A program made the position numbers and the translations under genes. The notes beneath the pieces were generated by a model. That model searched no databases and was not told where the DNA came from. It saw nothing but the letters and a program-made list of their open reading frames with translations. Positions 35,255 to 44,436 of a stretch of 64,000 nt of DNA are shown here, in pieces. Location: the NCBI GenBank assembly GCA_028287235.1, contig JAQBQB010000017.1, forward strand, positions 1 through 64,000, given 5' to 3'. Source of the stretch: Gemmatimonadota bacterium (GTDB lineage: Bacteria > Gemmatimonadota > Gemmatimonadetes > Gemmatimonadales > Gemmatimonadaceae). Within the stretch, counting starts at the first letter, position 1. Every line of letters starts with the position of its first letter.

Positions 35255-36592
35255 CTACGACAGCGCCAACGCGGCGAGTGCCGCCTGACCAGTCGCCGGC
35301 GCGGTCGCGATCGCGGGCGGCCTGTCCATCTGTCTCGCCGCCTGAGCGGCAACGCGCTCCAGAAGCACCGCCGCGATTCGATCCCAACTGTATTCGCGAG
35401 CGGTGCTGCGCGCCGCGCGGCGAATGCGCGACGCGCGTTGCGGCATGCTGTTCAGCTCTTCCCATCGAGCGGCTATCTCGACGGGATCGAGCGTCTGAAG
35501 GACAACCGCGTTGCGACCATCCACAGCGTAGTCCTCTCCCGTTCCGCCCGTGAAGATCATACCGCCCGCCGCCATCGCCTCGAGTCCAACCAAGCCGAAT
35601 GGCTCGTACACCGAGTTCGCGAGCACTCCGTCGGACGCCGCGAACAGATTTCGCGCGAGCGGCGTCGTCACCGCGAACTTGAGACTGACGACCTGCACGC
35701 CCGCCTGCGGCGCGGCGATGAGCTGTCCTGCCAGCGCCGCCTCCTCGCGAATCTCCACGACGCGAAGCCCGCGGGCGGTCGCCGCCTCGAGCAAGCCGTC
35801 GGCGCTCGCACTCGGCCCACCACTGCGGGCCACGAGCAATGGCGTACGGCCACGCCGCCGCAGTTCGGCCACGGCGCCGAGCGCTTGGGTCCATCCCTTC
35901 TCGCGCTCCCAGCGGGCCATCTTGAAGAAGAGGCTCACCGAGGCGTCCCGCGCGCCGAACCGGCTGAACGAATTCTCGCCGCCGCGCGCCACCCGCTCGA
36001 GCAGCTCCGGCGGAATGCCGTTCGGAATCACCTGCGCGTCGACGCCCTGCGAGCGGATGATGCTCCGCATGTAGCGGCTGATCGTCGTGACCGTGGTGCT
36101 CGCGGCGAGCCGCTGCCAATCGATGCGCTCGAAGCCGTACGAGTTGTTCGCCGTCCAGAAGATCACGGCACGGTCTCGAATGCCCTCCGCCGCGAGGAGG
36201 TCGCTCAATGCACAAGCGCACTCGGCCGTCTGCCACTCTTCGAGGAGAACGACGGGCAGGTGCCCTGCCGTAAGCGCGGGGCGAATGACCCGATCGAGCA
36301 GGTACTGCGGCAGAGACCGGGTGAAATCGCGAACCTTCTCTTCTTCGGCGTCGTACACGCCTCCGGTGCAGTGCGCGCTGATCCACTGCGCCCAGCGATG
36401 GAGCGTGAGCCGGCCGCCGTCGGTGTGCTCTTCGCCTGGCAGCGACGGATCGCCGACGAAGAAGAGATGAGTTTGGTAGTCCATGCGGACGAGCGTTCGG
36501 GCCAATCCGGATACGCGAACGCCGAGCCCGCCGGCCTGCGAGTATGGATCGGTTCCTTCGAACGACACGAGGGTGAAAACAATCTGCTGCAC
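35255..36592 (-). CDS. GT-B glycosyltransferase (family 4/5-like)
   Basis: 445 residues from GTG 36592. The N-terminal SQAGGLGVRVSGLARTL loop resembles glycogen/starch synthases and GT4 enzymes (KTGGLGDV type). The C-terminal domain has MARWEREKGW and the ANSVYEPFGLVGLEAMAAGG retaining motif with its catalytic Glu. It transfers a nucleotide-activated sugar in the cytosol; the acceptor may be a polysaccharide or glycolipid but cannot be specified. The last 30 residues are Ala-rich. No other sugar gene is adjacent. Confidence 0.85.
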   Translation of the reverse strand: MQQIVFTLVSFEGTDPYSQAGGLGVRVSGLARTLVRMDYQTHLFFVGDPSLPGEEHTDGGRLTLHRWAQWISAHCTGGVYDAEEEKVRDFTRSLPQYLLDRVIRPALTAGHLPVVLLEEWQTAECACALSDLLAAEGIRDRAVIFWTANNSYGFERIDWQRLAASTTVTTISRYMRSIIRSQGVDAQVIPNGIPPELLERVARGGENSFSRFGARDASVSLFFKMARWEREKGWTQALGAVAELRRRGRTPLLVARSGGPSASADGLLEAATARGLRVVEIREEAALAGQLIAAPQAGVQVVSLKFAVTTPLARNLFAASDGVLANSVYEPFGLVGLEAMAAGGMIFTGGTGEDYAVDGRNAVVLQTLDPVEIAARWEELNSMPQRASRIRRAARSTAREYSWDRIAAVLLERVAAQAARQMDRPPAIATAPATGQAALAALALS

Positions 36593-36644
36593 GTCTGGTG
36601 AGGAAAAAGACGCCCCTCACGACTGCTAGACTCATACCACGTTT

Positions 36645-36672
36645 CGCGCACGTGAAAACGCTGACGTGCGCG
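36645..36672. other. inverted repeat between hydrolase and glycosyltransferase genes
   Basis: CGCGCACGT (36645-36653) and ACGTGCGCG (36664-36672) form a 9-bp perfect stem around 10 bases. It lies upstream of the glycosyltransferase gene. No T-run follows, so it may be an operator or a weak transcription end for the genes upstream. Confidence 0.35.
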
Positions 36673-36741
36673 TCAGGCAGGTTTGGACTTACATCACAAT
36701 GCTCGCGTGGATGCGGCGCTTCATGCCTGCCGACCGCATCG

Positions 36742-37635
36742 CTACGCGAATCGCTTGACGAACGCCAGCGCGGTATCGGCGACCTCGCGCCACCCGCTGT
36801 CGATCGTCAATGCGTGCCCGCGGTTCGGCATCTCGACGATCTCCGTCACACCGCGGTTCTTCTGCTGCTGCTTGAACGACGCGTTCGCGATCGCCCACGG
36901 CACGGTGTGATCCTTCTCGCCCGAGACGATCAAGAGCGGGCCGCGCTCGGGATTCTCGTGGTCCACCTTTGCCTCGGTCCACGGATTGAGGTTCGCCGTC
37001 GCGGCCTGAAAGAGCGGCGCACCCGACGCCGGTACGGCGAACGTCGCGTACAGCTCTTTCGCCTCATCTTCGCTCACGGCGTTGGCAAACCCAAAGCGAA
37101 ACTGCTCGTACGTCAGCGGCACGGCGCGATTTCGATTCGCCGGGTTGCCGAGCACCGGCCACGCCGACTTGAGCGCGGAGAGTGGGAGTGGCAACACGCC
37201 GCGAAATGGCGCGGGGTCGATCGCGACAGTTGCCGACGCCAGCCCGCGCCCCGCGAGGATCTGCGCAAGCAGGCCGCCGAACGAATGCCCGATGACGGCA
37301 GGCTTGCGCTTCAACCGGCCGATGATCACGCCGAAGTGATCGGCCACCTGGCCCACCGTCTTGTGCGCCATCACTTCCGGATGCGCGTTCGCCGCTTCGA
37401 CGGTTTCGGGATCGTCGGGCCAGCCGGGCGTCAGCGCCGTGTAGCCCGCAGTCTCGAACACCGCCGCCCATCGGTCCCAACTGCTTGGCAGCAGCCACAG
37501 ACCATGGACGAAGACGACGGGCTGCAGCCCGGTCTCGTTTGCCCGGTCGACTTGCCGCGCCTCGTGATCGGTGATGGTCGTCGCAGGCGTGAACGGAGCG
37601 GTCGGAGACCCGGTGTTCGATGGCGTGGTCGGCAT
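36742..37635 (-). CDS. alpha/beta hydrolase
   Basis: 297 residues from ATG 37635; the frame is open further but the family start is at about VVFVHGLWLLPSSWDRW. The nucleophile elbow is GHSFGG (Ser), followed by an acid in SGEKDHTVPW and the His in NRGHALTID. Members are cytosolic esterases, lipases or dehalogenase-like enzymes; substrate is unknown. It lies 49 bases after the zinc-finger gene, on the same strand. A signal peptide is not visible. Confidence 0.85.
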   Translation of the reverse strand: MPTTPSNTGSPTAPFTPATTITDHEARQVDRANETGLQPVVFVHGLWLLPSSWDRWAAVFETAGYTALTPGWPDDPETVEAANAHPEVMAHKTVGQVADHFGVIIGRLKRKPAVIGHSFGGLLAQILAGRGLASATVAIDPAPFRGVLPLPLSALKSAWPVLGNPANRNRAVPLTYEQFRFGFANAVSEDEAKELYATFAVPASGAPLFQAATANLNPWTEAKVDHENPERGPLLIVSGEKDHTVPWAIANASFKQQQKNRGVTEIVEMPNRGHALTIDSGWREVADTALAFVKRFA

Positions 37636-37684
37636 GATCAGTCTCGGTTGGAGCCGGAATCGGATCGCTGCACCTTGTCTCGCG

Positions 37685-37990
37685 CTACGGGTGCGCCAGC
37701 GTCTCGAGGCCGAACGTCGGCATCGGCTCGAAAAACTGTTGGTCGACATAGCACCAGCCCCAATCTTCACCCGGCTCGAAGCTGTGAATGATCGGGTGAT
37801 GCGTGCCATGGAAATGCGCCGTTGCGTGCTTGCTCGGCGAATTGTCGCAGCAGCCCACATGGCCACAGCTGAGGCACAGCCGAAGGTGCACCCACTGGCC
37901 GCCCGTCTTCAGGCACTCCTCGCACCCGGTGGGGGTGCGCGGCTCGGTCGGGTGGATTTGATCGAAGTGCTTGCACTGGTTCATCGTCAT
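37685..37990 (-). CDS. UBP-type zinc finger protein
   Basis: 101 residues. The UBP (ZnF-ubiquitin hydrolase type) pattern is visible: CKHFDQI, TGCEECLKTGGQWVHLRLC, SCGHVGCCDNSPSKHATAHF, THHPIIHSFEPGEDWGWCYVD. In eukaryotes this fold binds the free C-terminus of ubiquitin. Bacterial stand-alone copies are widespread with no defined role. ATG 37990 is chosen; an ATG two codons later is possible. It may be cotranscribed with the hydrolase. Confidence 0.9.
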   Translation of the reverse strand: MTMNQCKHFDQIHPTEPRTPTGCEECLKTGGQWVHLRLCLSCGHVGCCDNSPSKHATAHFHGTHHPIIHSFEPGEDWGWCYVDQQFFEPMPTFGLETLAHP

Positions 37991-38293
37991 CGCGTCCCCG
38001 CCTGTGGATTCGTGTCCCGTATCATATCACTTCTGTGGTCGCCGGAGCGGATCAGAGGAATAGAGAGTCTGGGCACCGCCGGCCGCAAATGGAAGCGATG
38101 CGCGCCGGACCAAGAAAGACATAGTCGTCGAGCTTCTTGCCCTGGGTCAGAACGCCGAGAGACGGCATCGAGGCTAGCCCCGGGGGCATGGACGCCCATC
38201 ACATCTTTCTATTAGCGCACGGCGGCGAGACTTCTCGCCGGTCCGAGTCGCCACAGTTGTACGGCAATCCGAACAGGACAGGGGGAACGACCA
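37991..38293. other. divergent intergenic region
   Basis: No gene is convincing here. It must hold the promoters of the zinc finger/hydrolase genes (minus) and the flavin-dependent enzyme gene (plus). A perfect stem CGGCGAGA/TCTCGCCG (38223-38230 and 38233-38240) with a 2-base loop is visible; no T-run follows it. Part of the region is lower in GC than its surroundings (TATCATATCAC at about 38022). Confidence 0.5.
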
Positions 38294-39355
38294 GTGGAAA
38301 TCGGCATTGATAGCTTCGCGGCTGCCTACGACGAGACGAGTCGGTCGGTCAGCCCATCGGACCGTCTTCGCGACCTGATCGAGCAGATCGAGCATGCCGA
38401 CCAGGTCGGGCTCGACGTCTTTGGAATCGGCGAACACCATCGCAAGGAGTACCTCGACTCCGCGCCGGTCGTCATTCTCGCGGCAGCGGCGGCGCGAACG
38501 ACGCGAATACGCCTGACGAGCGCGGTCACCGTGCTGAGCGCGGCCGATCCCGTCAGGGTTTTTCAAAGCTTTGCCACGCTCGATCTGCTTTCGCGGGGCC
38601 GTGCCGAGATGGTCGTCGGCCGCGGGTCGTCCATCGAGGCCTTTCCGCTGTTCGGCTTTCGCCTCGACGACTACGACGCGCTGTTCGCCGAGAAGCTCGG
38701 TTTGCTTTTGGAGATTCGCGACAACGAGCGCGTGCACTGGTCAGGAAGATATCGGCCGGCACTCACGGGTCAGGGGATCTATCCGCGGCCGATGCAAAAT
38801 CCGTTGCCGATCTGGTTGGGCGTCGGCGGAACGCCGGAGTCATTCGCTCGCGCCGGAACGCTGGGACTTCCGTTGATGGTCGCGATCATCGGCGGCGACA
38901 CGCGGCGCTTCCGCCGGCTCGTGGACCTCTATTGGGAAGCGGGCGAACGAGCCGGCCATCCGCGCGATCGGCTCAAGGTTGGCATGCACTCGCTCGGCTA
39001 CGTCGCGGCTACGACACAGGAAGCCGCCGACGACTTCTATCCCGGCTATGCGCGTGCCCTCACGGACGTGGGAAAGGAGCGCGGCTGGCCGCCGGTCACC
39101 CGCGCAGGGTTCGACGCGCAGCGCGGTACTGACGGCGCGCTGCTCATCGGCAACGCCGAAGAGGTCGCCGAGAAGATCGTTCGCCATAGCGAGGCGCTCG
39201 GCGGCATCTCGCGCGTCACGTTCCAGATGAACGCGGCCTCCCTCCCTCAGGCGAAGCTCTTGCGCGCCATCGAGCTGCTCGGCACCCGCGTCGCGCCGGC
39301 GGTGCGCGAAGCGCTCGCGAGCGCTTCGAATCAGGGACTGGGCGGCTTGGGCTGA
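38294..39355 (+). CDS. LLM-class flavin-dependent oxidoreductase
   Basis: 353 residues from GTG 38294, with GGGGGA upstream. It is a luciferase-like monooxygenase TIM barrel: DVFGIGEHHRKEY, RTTRIRLTSAVTVLSAADP, ATLDLLSRGRAEMVVGRGS and PLPIWLGVGGTPESFARA are typical of the FMN-dependent alkanal monooxygenase-like branch. The substrate is unknown. Its 3' end overlaps the convergent cytochrome peroxidase gene by 25 bases. Confidence 0.9.
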   Translation: MEIGIDSFAAAYDETSRSVSPSDRLRDLIEQIEHADQVGLDVFGIGEHHRKEYLDSAPVVILAAAAARTTRIRLTSAVTVLSAADPVRVFQSFATLDLLSRGRAEMVVGRGSSIEAFPLFGFRLDDYDALFAEKLGLLLEIRDNERVHWSGRYRPALTGQGIYPRPMQNPLPIWLGVGGTPESFARAGTLGLPLMVAIIGGDTRRFRRLVDLYWEAGERAGHPRDRLKVGMHSLGYVAATTQEAADDFYPGYARALTDVGKERGWPPVTRAGFDAQRGTDGALLIGNAEEVAEKIVRHSEALGGISRVTFQMNAASLPQAKLLRAIELLGTRVAPAVREALASASNQGLGGLG

Positions 39356-40683
39356 ACGGCCTTCGGACCAAAGGCTCGCACCGTGTCGCGCTGCGTTCGC
39401 GACGTGCGTGAGAGTCGGCGTTGGCGGGCCAGCTCCTTTGCCGCGAGATCCTTGTAGGCCGGACTCGTGAGCGATGCCATCAGGGCGACGAGGTCGTCGA
39501 GGTCCCGTTCGTGGAGCGCCAGCGGCTGAATGTCCACGTCGAGCCAGGGGTCCGCTATTCCATCACCCTTGTTGTAATGATCGAGCACGTCCCAGAGTGT
39601 GGCGAACGATCCGTCGTGAAAGTACGGCGCGGTCACCATCACGTTGCGGAGGTCCGGCGACTTGAACGACGCGATGTCGGAATCCTTTCTCGTCACGAGG
39701 TAGCGTCCGAGGACGGACATCGGCGAGAGGATGGCGGCCTGGTCGATGGCGAGCGTGTCGCCCTGCTTCACGAGCTGCTGGGCTTGGCGCGCCAGCGGAA
39801 CGACACGGTTTCGCAGGATGCCCACGCCGATGTTGTGAAAGGTGTCGTCGCTGAAAGTCGTGGGTCGGCTCGTCGTGTCGGTGAACGCGTGGCATTTGTT
39901 GCAGCGCCCCCGCGTGTTGAACAGCACCCAGCCGCGCTTGGCCGAGGCGTCGATGGCGTTCGAGTCCCCCGCGATGAAATGGTCGAACGGTGAATCGAAG
40001 CTGATCTGCGACCGTTCGTAGGAGGCGATGGCGCGCACCAGATCGACTCCGTTCGGCTCACGGTGAAAAACGCGGCGGAACTGATCCCGGTACGCCGTCA
40101 CCGCCGCGACGCGCGCGACGGCCGAGTCGAGCACCGGCTGCCCCATCTCGACGGGATTGACGATCGGCAGAGCCGCCTGCGCCTCGAGCGTCGGCGCGCG
40201 GCCGTCCCAGAACTGAAACTTGTTGTAGAGCGCGTTCAGCACCGTTGGCGCATTGCGCTGGCCGAGACGGTTGCCGATGCCGACGGAGACGGGCCGGCCG
40301 TCGGTGAACGCGAGTCGCGGGTCGTGGCAGCTTGCGCACGCCACCGTTCCATTCGCGGAGAGCCGGCCGTCGAAGAAGAGCTCCTCGCCGAGCGCGATCT
40401 TCTCGGGCGTCTGGGGATTGTCGCTCGGTATCGCCGCGCGCGTGAGCGCCGCGGGAAACCCGACTTGGTGAACCGGCTTCGGCCGAGCGAGCGAGTCGTC
40501 AGGCGGAATGGGGGCGAGTGGCTGCGCGCTCACCCGGAACACTGTCCCGCTTGCGGCGGCCGTCGCCGTGTCCGCTCGCGCGCGCGAATCGCCGCCTTCG
40601 CTACCGCGCCCACCGCATGCGAGAACGATCGCGCCGGTTCCCGCCACCACGAGCGTGATGCGCGCCTGGCTCACGAGTCGCAT
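39331..40683 (-). CDS. di-haem cytochrome c peroxidase (MauG/CcpA family) lipoprotein
   Basis: 450 residues from ATG 40683, chosen because it starts a lipoprotein signal (ending GAIVLAC). Two haem c sites are seen: CASCH in the N-terminal half and CNKCH later. FFDGRLSANGTVACASCHDP and PYFHDGSFATLWDVLDHYN are family motifs. Enzymes of this family reduce hydrogen peroxide with electrons from small cytochromes, or modify proteins (MauG). It would act in the periplasm. It follows a palindromic element that lies between it and the quinone oxidoreductase gene. Confidence 0.92.
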   Translation of the reverse strand: MRLVSQARITLVVAGTGAIVLACGGRGSEGGDSRARADTATAAASGTVFRVSAQPLAPIPPDDSLARPKPVHQVGFPAALTRAAIPSDNPQTPEKIALGEELFFDGRLSANGTVACASCHDPRLAFTDGRPVSVGIGNRLGQRNAPTVLNALYNKFQFWDGRAPTLEAQAALPIVNPVEMGQPVLDSAVARVAAVTAYRDQFRRVFHREPNGVDLVRAIASYERSQISFDSPFDHFIAGDSNAIDASAKRGWVLFNTRGRCNKCHAFTDTTSRPTTFSDDTFHNIGVGILRNRVVPLARQAQQLVKQGDTLAIDQAAILSPMSVLGRYLVTRKDSDIASFKSPDLRNVMVTAPYFHDGSFATLWDVLDHYNKGDGIADPWLDVDIQPLALHERDLDDLVALMASLTSPAYKDLAAKELARQRRLSRTSRTQRDTVRAFGPKAVQPKPPSP

Positions 40684-40718
40684 GTTACGGTACTCCGTCG
40701 TCAGATGGTTGAACGGCA

Positions 40719-40881
40719 TTAGCACGGACTGCACGGGCACTGCACGGACACGACACCGACAACCACCGCTCGGGATGCGCAGTGTCCTATCCCGAGCGGT
40801 CGTATCCAAGAAAGATTCACGGCTCGTTGCGCGACGTGGCACGGTGTTGTGTCGGTGCCGTATCCGTGCACTCCGTGCTAA
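40719..40881. repeat. second palindromic element, related to 3258-3581
   Basis: The ends TTAGCACGGACTGCACGG (40719-40736) and CCGTGCACTCCGTGCTAA (40864-40881) pair at 17 of 18 positions. The tip pairs 40766-40776 with 40789-40799 (CCGCTCGGGAT). The right arm contains, on the minus strand, TCGCGCAACGAGCC then TTTCTTGGA and GCTCGGGAT, the same series as in the left arm of the first element (3365-3413). The left arm lacks about 35 bases that the right arm has, so it appears deleted. No transposase is near. Confidence 0.75.
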
Positions 40882-40910
40882 GGCTGTTCGCGTTTCCCGG
40901 AAATTGAGCT

Positions 40911-41879
40911 CTAATCAAAGCTGAGCACCTGCTTCGCTTTCGCCTCGCCGGCCGCTACCCGGCTATAGGCATCCACCGCTCTCTCGAACGGAACGATCTC
41001 GATCGGCGGCGGAGTCAATGCCCGCACCTCGAAGCCGAGACGGAGCTGGTCGGTGATCTCGCCGACCTGTCGCGGCGTCAGCCCATTGCTGTCGACGCCG
41101 AGCAGGCGCGAGCGATTGTGATAGAAGTCGATCAGGTTGAAGCTGACGCGCGGATCTCCCGCGCTCGCGATGGCGACCTGGCGGCCCGCGTACCGCAGCG
41201 ATCGCAACGCCGGCTCGAACATCGGACCGCCGACGGCGTCGAGTACGACATCGACTCCTCTCCCCGCCGTTAGCTGCATGATTCTCTCACGAAGATCTTC
41301 GGTCGCGGTATTGATCACCGACTCCGTACCGGGCATCGGAACGGATATGATGTCCGCGCCGATGACGCGCGCCTGTTTCCACGCGGCGATCTGCGTAGCC
41401 GCCTGTCCCACGGCGCCCGCGGCACCAACGATCAACACGGTTTCGCCTGGTTGGATTTGGGCGGCATCCACCACCGATGCCCAGGCCGTCACGAACGGAA
41501 GCCCGATCGCCGCCGCCTGCGCCATGCTCAACGAGCTCGGTCTGAGCGACACCGTCGCCGCCGGGACGACGACATATTCCGCGTGTGACCCGTCACGAGC
41601 AACGCCGAGTTTTGGCGGACTGCCCCAAACTTCTTCACCTTCGCCGTGCTTCCCTTTCACGACGATACCCGCGAAATCCTTGCCGGGCGTTCGCGGCAGC
41701 GTCGTGTTCTTGAAGTGTCCGGCCACGTTCTTGTAGTCGCTCGGATTGATCGCCGCGGCTTTCACGCGGATGAGCACTTCCCCGGCAGCCGGCTCCGGAA
41801 TCGCGATCTCTTCGATCCGCAACACCGACGGCGCTCCAAAGCTGGCAAACCGCAGCGCCTTCATCACGCCCGTGCTCAT
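40911..41879 (-). CDS. NADPH:quinone oxidoreductase-like MDR enzyme
   Basis: 322 residues. It belongs to the zinc-free medium-chain dehydrogenase branch: INPSDYKNVAGHF near the N-terminus and the cofactor loop LIVGAAGAVGQAATQIA (AxxGxxG type, NADPH preference expected). The cysteine and histidine zinc ligands of alcohol dehydrogenases are missing. It reduces quinones or enones in the cytosol. The gene starts 20 bases after the CydX-like stop and so closes the cyd operon. Confidence 0.9.
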   Translation of the reverse strand: MSTGVMKALRFASFGAPSVLRIEEIAIPEPAAGEVLIRVKAAAINPSDYKNVAGHFKNTTLPRTPGKDFAGIVVKGKHGEGEEVWGSPPKLGVARDGSHAEYVVVPAATVSLRPSSLSMAQAAAIGLPFVTAWASVVDAAQIQPGETVLIVGAAGAVGQAATQIAAWKQARVIGADIISVPMPGTESVINTATEDLRERIMQLTAGRGVDVVLDAVGGPMFEPALRSLRYAGRQVAIASAGDPRVSFNLIDFYHNRSRLLGVDSNGLTPRQVGEITDQLRLGFEVRALTPPPIEIVPFERAVDAYSRVAAGEAKAKQVLSFD

Positions 41880-41898
41880 CGCGCACTACTCCCCGTTC

Positions 41899-42027
41899 TC
41901 ATTCGAACACCTTCAGCAGCGCATGAACGCCGCCCGCCACCACGGCCAACGTGCCGACCCCCGCCGCGTACAAGGCCGCGAACCAGAGCCAACGATTGAG
42001 CGAATCCCCGGATCTCACGCGCCGCAT
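41899..42027 (-). CDS. CydX-like small subunit of cytochrome bd (42 aa)
   Basis: A 42-residue peptide with one membrane span (WLWFAALYAAGVGTLAVVAG), preceded by a basic head (MRRVRSGDS) and followed by HALLKVFE. Its ATG overlaps the cydB stop by one base (TGATG). Small single-span proteins in this position (CydX, CydS, DUF2474) stabilise the cytochrome bd haems. The sequence match to a specific family is not certain, but position and topology fit well. Confidence 0.8.
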   Translation of the reverse strand: MRRVRSGDSLNRWLWFAALYAAGVGTLAVVAGGVHALLKVFE

Positions 42028-43022
42028 CAGTACCATCCCGCGGCCGGCGTCCTGCCTCGAAAAACCCGGTAGGCGTACGCGGTGTACGCGAGAATGACCG
42101 GGGTCACCACGAGAGCGCCGACGAGCAGGAACTCCTGGGTAGAGGGCGGCGAGGCCGCCTGCCAGAGTGTGAGTCTGAACGGCACGACGTTCGGGAAGAA
42201 TGAAAGACCGAGCGCCGCGACCGCGCTGAACATCATCGCGAGCGACAACCCGAATCCGCGCCCCGCATCGCCGTCGTCACGACGGGCAAACCACGCGACG
42301 CCCAGCGCGCATCCAGCGAAGGCGAGAAGACAGAGCGACAGCGCGATTCGGCGAGCGTGCCATGCGGCAGCCAGGTTGGGCTGCGTGGTGGCCGCGATCG
42401 CGCCGGCGACGATCGCCAGTCCGAGAAACGCCAGCGGAAGCCACCGCTGATGCCTCCTCGCGAACGCTCGCGTCGCATCGTCGCCCTTGAGCCGAAGCCA
42501 GCCGACGCCGAGCGTGGCGTAGCCCGCGACGACCGTCAGTCCGGCGAGGAGACAGAAGGGGCTGAACGTGTCGAGCGGACTTCCGCCGAACGAGTCGAGA
42601 TCGGTGTCCACGCCCTGGATGAGTCCTCCGATGACGAGACCCTGCGCCAACCCGGCGACGAGCGAGCCGCCGGCGAACACGGCGTCCCACCGCCGGCGGG
42701 CGGTCGTGCTGTTGTGACGAAACTCGAAAGACACTCCCCTGAGCCCGAGCGAGAGCAACATGAGGAGGACCGGGATGGAGAACGCGGGAATGAGAATGCC
42801 GTAGGCCCGCGGGAATCCCGCCAGGAGCGTCAGGGCCGCCATGATCAGCCACGTCTCGTTGCCGTCCCACGTCGGCGCGATCGCATCGACCATCCGGTCG
42901 CGCACTCGCTGATCGCCTTGTGCGAGCAGGAGCGCGCCGACGCCGAGATCGAAGCCGTCGAGCATGACGTACATCGTGAGGGCGAACCAGAGGAAAAGGC
43001 CCGACAGCAGCGGCAAGTCCAT
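42027..43022 (-). CDS. cydB: cytochrome bd quinol oxidase subunit II
   Basis: 331 residues from ATG 43022; the frame stays open upstream but that part overlaps cydA. It has the family start FLWFALTMYVMLDGFDLGVGALL and WDGNETWLIMAALTLLAGFP, with about eight membrane spans. With CydA it forms the terminal oxidase that reduces oxygen to water using quinol at high affinity. It lies four bases after cydA. Confidence 0.96.
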   Translation of the reverse strand: MDLPLLSGLFLWFALTMYVMLDGFDLGVGALLLAQGDQRVRDRMVDAIAPTWDGNETWLIMAALTLLAGFPRAYGILIPAFSIPVLLMLLSLGLRGVSFEFRHNSTTARRRWDAVFAGGSLVAGLAQGLVIGGLIQGVDTDLDSFGGSPLDTFSPFCLLAGLTVVAGYATLGVGWLRLKGDDATRAFARRHQRWLPLAFLGLAIVAGAIAATTQPNLAAAWHARRIALSLCLLAFAGCALGVAWFARRDDGDAGRGFGLSLAMMFSAVAALGLSFFPNVVPFRLTLWQAASPPSTQEFLLVGALVVTPVILAYTAYAYRVFRGRTPAAGWY

Positions 43023-43026
43023 TGAG

Positions 43027-44436
43027 CTACTCCGCGCCGGAGAGGTACGGCTGCACACCCGCGATCTCGGGCCGAAGGTCACGCTTCAGTGAGCCGGAGG
43101 GTAACGCGTGAGCCGGTAAGCCCACCGGACCGCGATGGATGAGGCGCAATGTGAAGATGAGAAACGCGAGGAAGAAGACCGCGTAGACGCAGACGAACGC
43201 GATCAGCGTGCCGAACAGCGTTCCGGCCGGCACCGGAGAAACGGCGTCTGCAGTGCGCATCATTCCGTTGATCACGTACGGCTGCCGGCCGATTTCGGCC
43301 GTGTACCAGCCGCCGAGCGTCGCGATGACACCCGACGGCGTCATCACCACCAGTGCGCGCAGGAACCACCGCGCGGAATAGAGCCGGCCGTGCCACCGCA
43401 GCCACAGCGAGATGACCGCGAGCGTGAACATCGTCATCCCGAGCGCGAGCATGAGCTTGAAGCTGTAGAAGACGAGCACCATCCTGGGCTGATCGGCAAC
43501 CGGCGTGTTCCTCAAGCCGCCGATGGTGCCCGTCAAACTTTTCGTGAGCCACACGGAGGCCATGTAGGGGGTGCCCATCTGAAACCGATTGCGCTGGTGC
43601 GCCTGATCCGGCACGATCACCCAGAGATAGGGCGTCGGCGAAGGCGTCTGCTTGTCCCACCACCCCTCGGCGGCCTCCAGCTTGGCGGGCTGATACTTCA
43701 CGAGCACGGTGCCCACGCGATCTCCCACGAACACCTGCACCGCGATGAGAATGCAGGCGGCGCCCATTCCGAGCGACAGCGTTCGCCGCGCAAAGGCGGT
43801 CTCGCGCCGGCGCAAGAGATACCACGCACTGACGCCGGAGACGAGGAACGCGGCCGTCAGATAGGCCGCCAACAGCATGTGTGGCAGCCGCACCGGCCAC
43901 GACGGATTGACGACGACCCTCCACCAGTCGGTGACGACGAGTCTCCCCTGGTCCCAGGCGACGCCGTCGGGCGTCTGCATCCAGCTGTTCGCCGACATGA
44001 TCCACGCGGTCGAGAGCGTGGTACCCAGCGCGACCATGCACGTCGCGAAGAAATGCAGCTTCGGTCCCACACGGCTCTCGCCGAACAGCATGATCCCGAG
44101 GAATCCCGCCTCGAGGAAGAACGACGTGAGCGTCTCGTAGCCGATCAGCGGCCCAATGACCGGCCCGGCGAGCTGCGCGAACTTCGCAAAGGTCAGCCCG
44201 AATTGGAACGACATCACGACCCCGGTAACGACGCCGATCGCGAAGCTCATGGCGAAGATGTTCAGCCAGAACCGGTAGATCTGCCGATAGACCAGGTCGC
44301 CCGTCCGGAGCCATTGCGCTTCCACGATCACGAGGAACAGCGCCAGGCCAATGGAGATCGTCGGGAAGATGATGTGAAAGCTCACCGTGAACGCGAACTG
44401 CATTCGCGCCAGGATCAGCGGATCGAGACTACGCAT
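43027..44436 (-). CDS. cydA: cytochrome bd quinol oxidase subunit I (short Q-loop)
   Basis: 469 residues, shorter than the 522 of E. coli, as in the CIO-type enzymes with a short Q-loop. The haem ligands are visible: His21 in FTVSFHIIF, a second His in VRLPHMLLAAY and a Met in YSFKLMLALGM. The quinol site motif KYQPAKLEAAEG is kept, as is GWYTAEIGRQPYV. It is the quinol-oxidising, proton-motive subunit of cytochrome bd in the inner membrane. The start overlaps the 63-aa gene by 8 bases. Confidence 0.96.
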   Translation of the reverse strand: MRSLDPLILARMQFAFTVSFHIIFPTISIGLALFLVIVEAQWLRTGDLVYRQIYRFWLNIFAMSFAIGVVTGVVMSFQFGLTFAKFAQLAGPVIGPLIGYETLTSFFLEAGFLGIMLFGESRVGPKLHFFATCMVALGTTLSTAWIMSANSWMQTPDGVAWDQGRLVVTDWWRVVVNPSWPVRLPHMLLAAYLTAAFLVSGVSAWYLLRRRETAFARRTLSLGMGAACILIAVQVFVGDRVGTVLVKYQPAKLEAAEGWWDKQTPSPTPYLWVIVPDQAHQRNRFQMGTPYMASVWLTKSLTGTIGGLRNTPVADQPRMVLVFYSFKLMLALGMTMFTLAVISLWLRWHGRLYSARWFLRALVVMTPSGVIATLGGWYTAEIGRQPYVINGMMRTADAVSPVPAGTLFGTLIAFVCVYAVFFLAFLIFTLRLIHRGPVGLPAHALPSGSLKRDLRPEIAGVQPYLSGAE

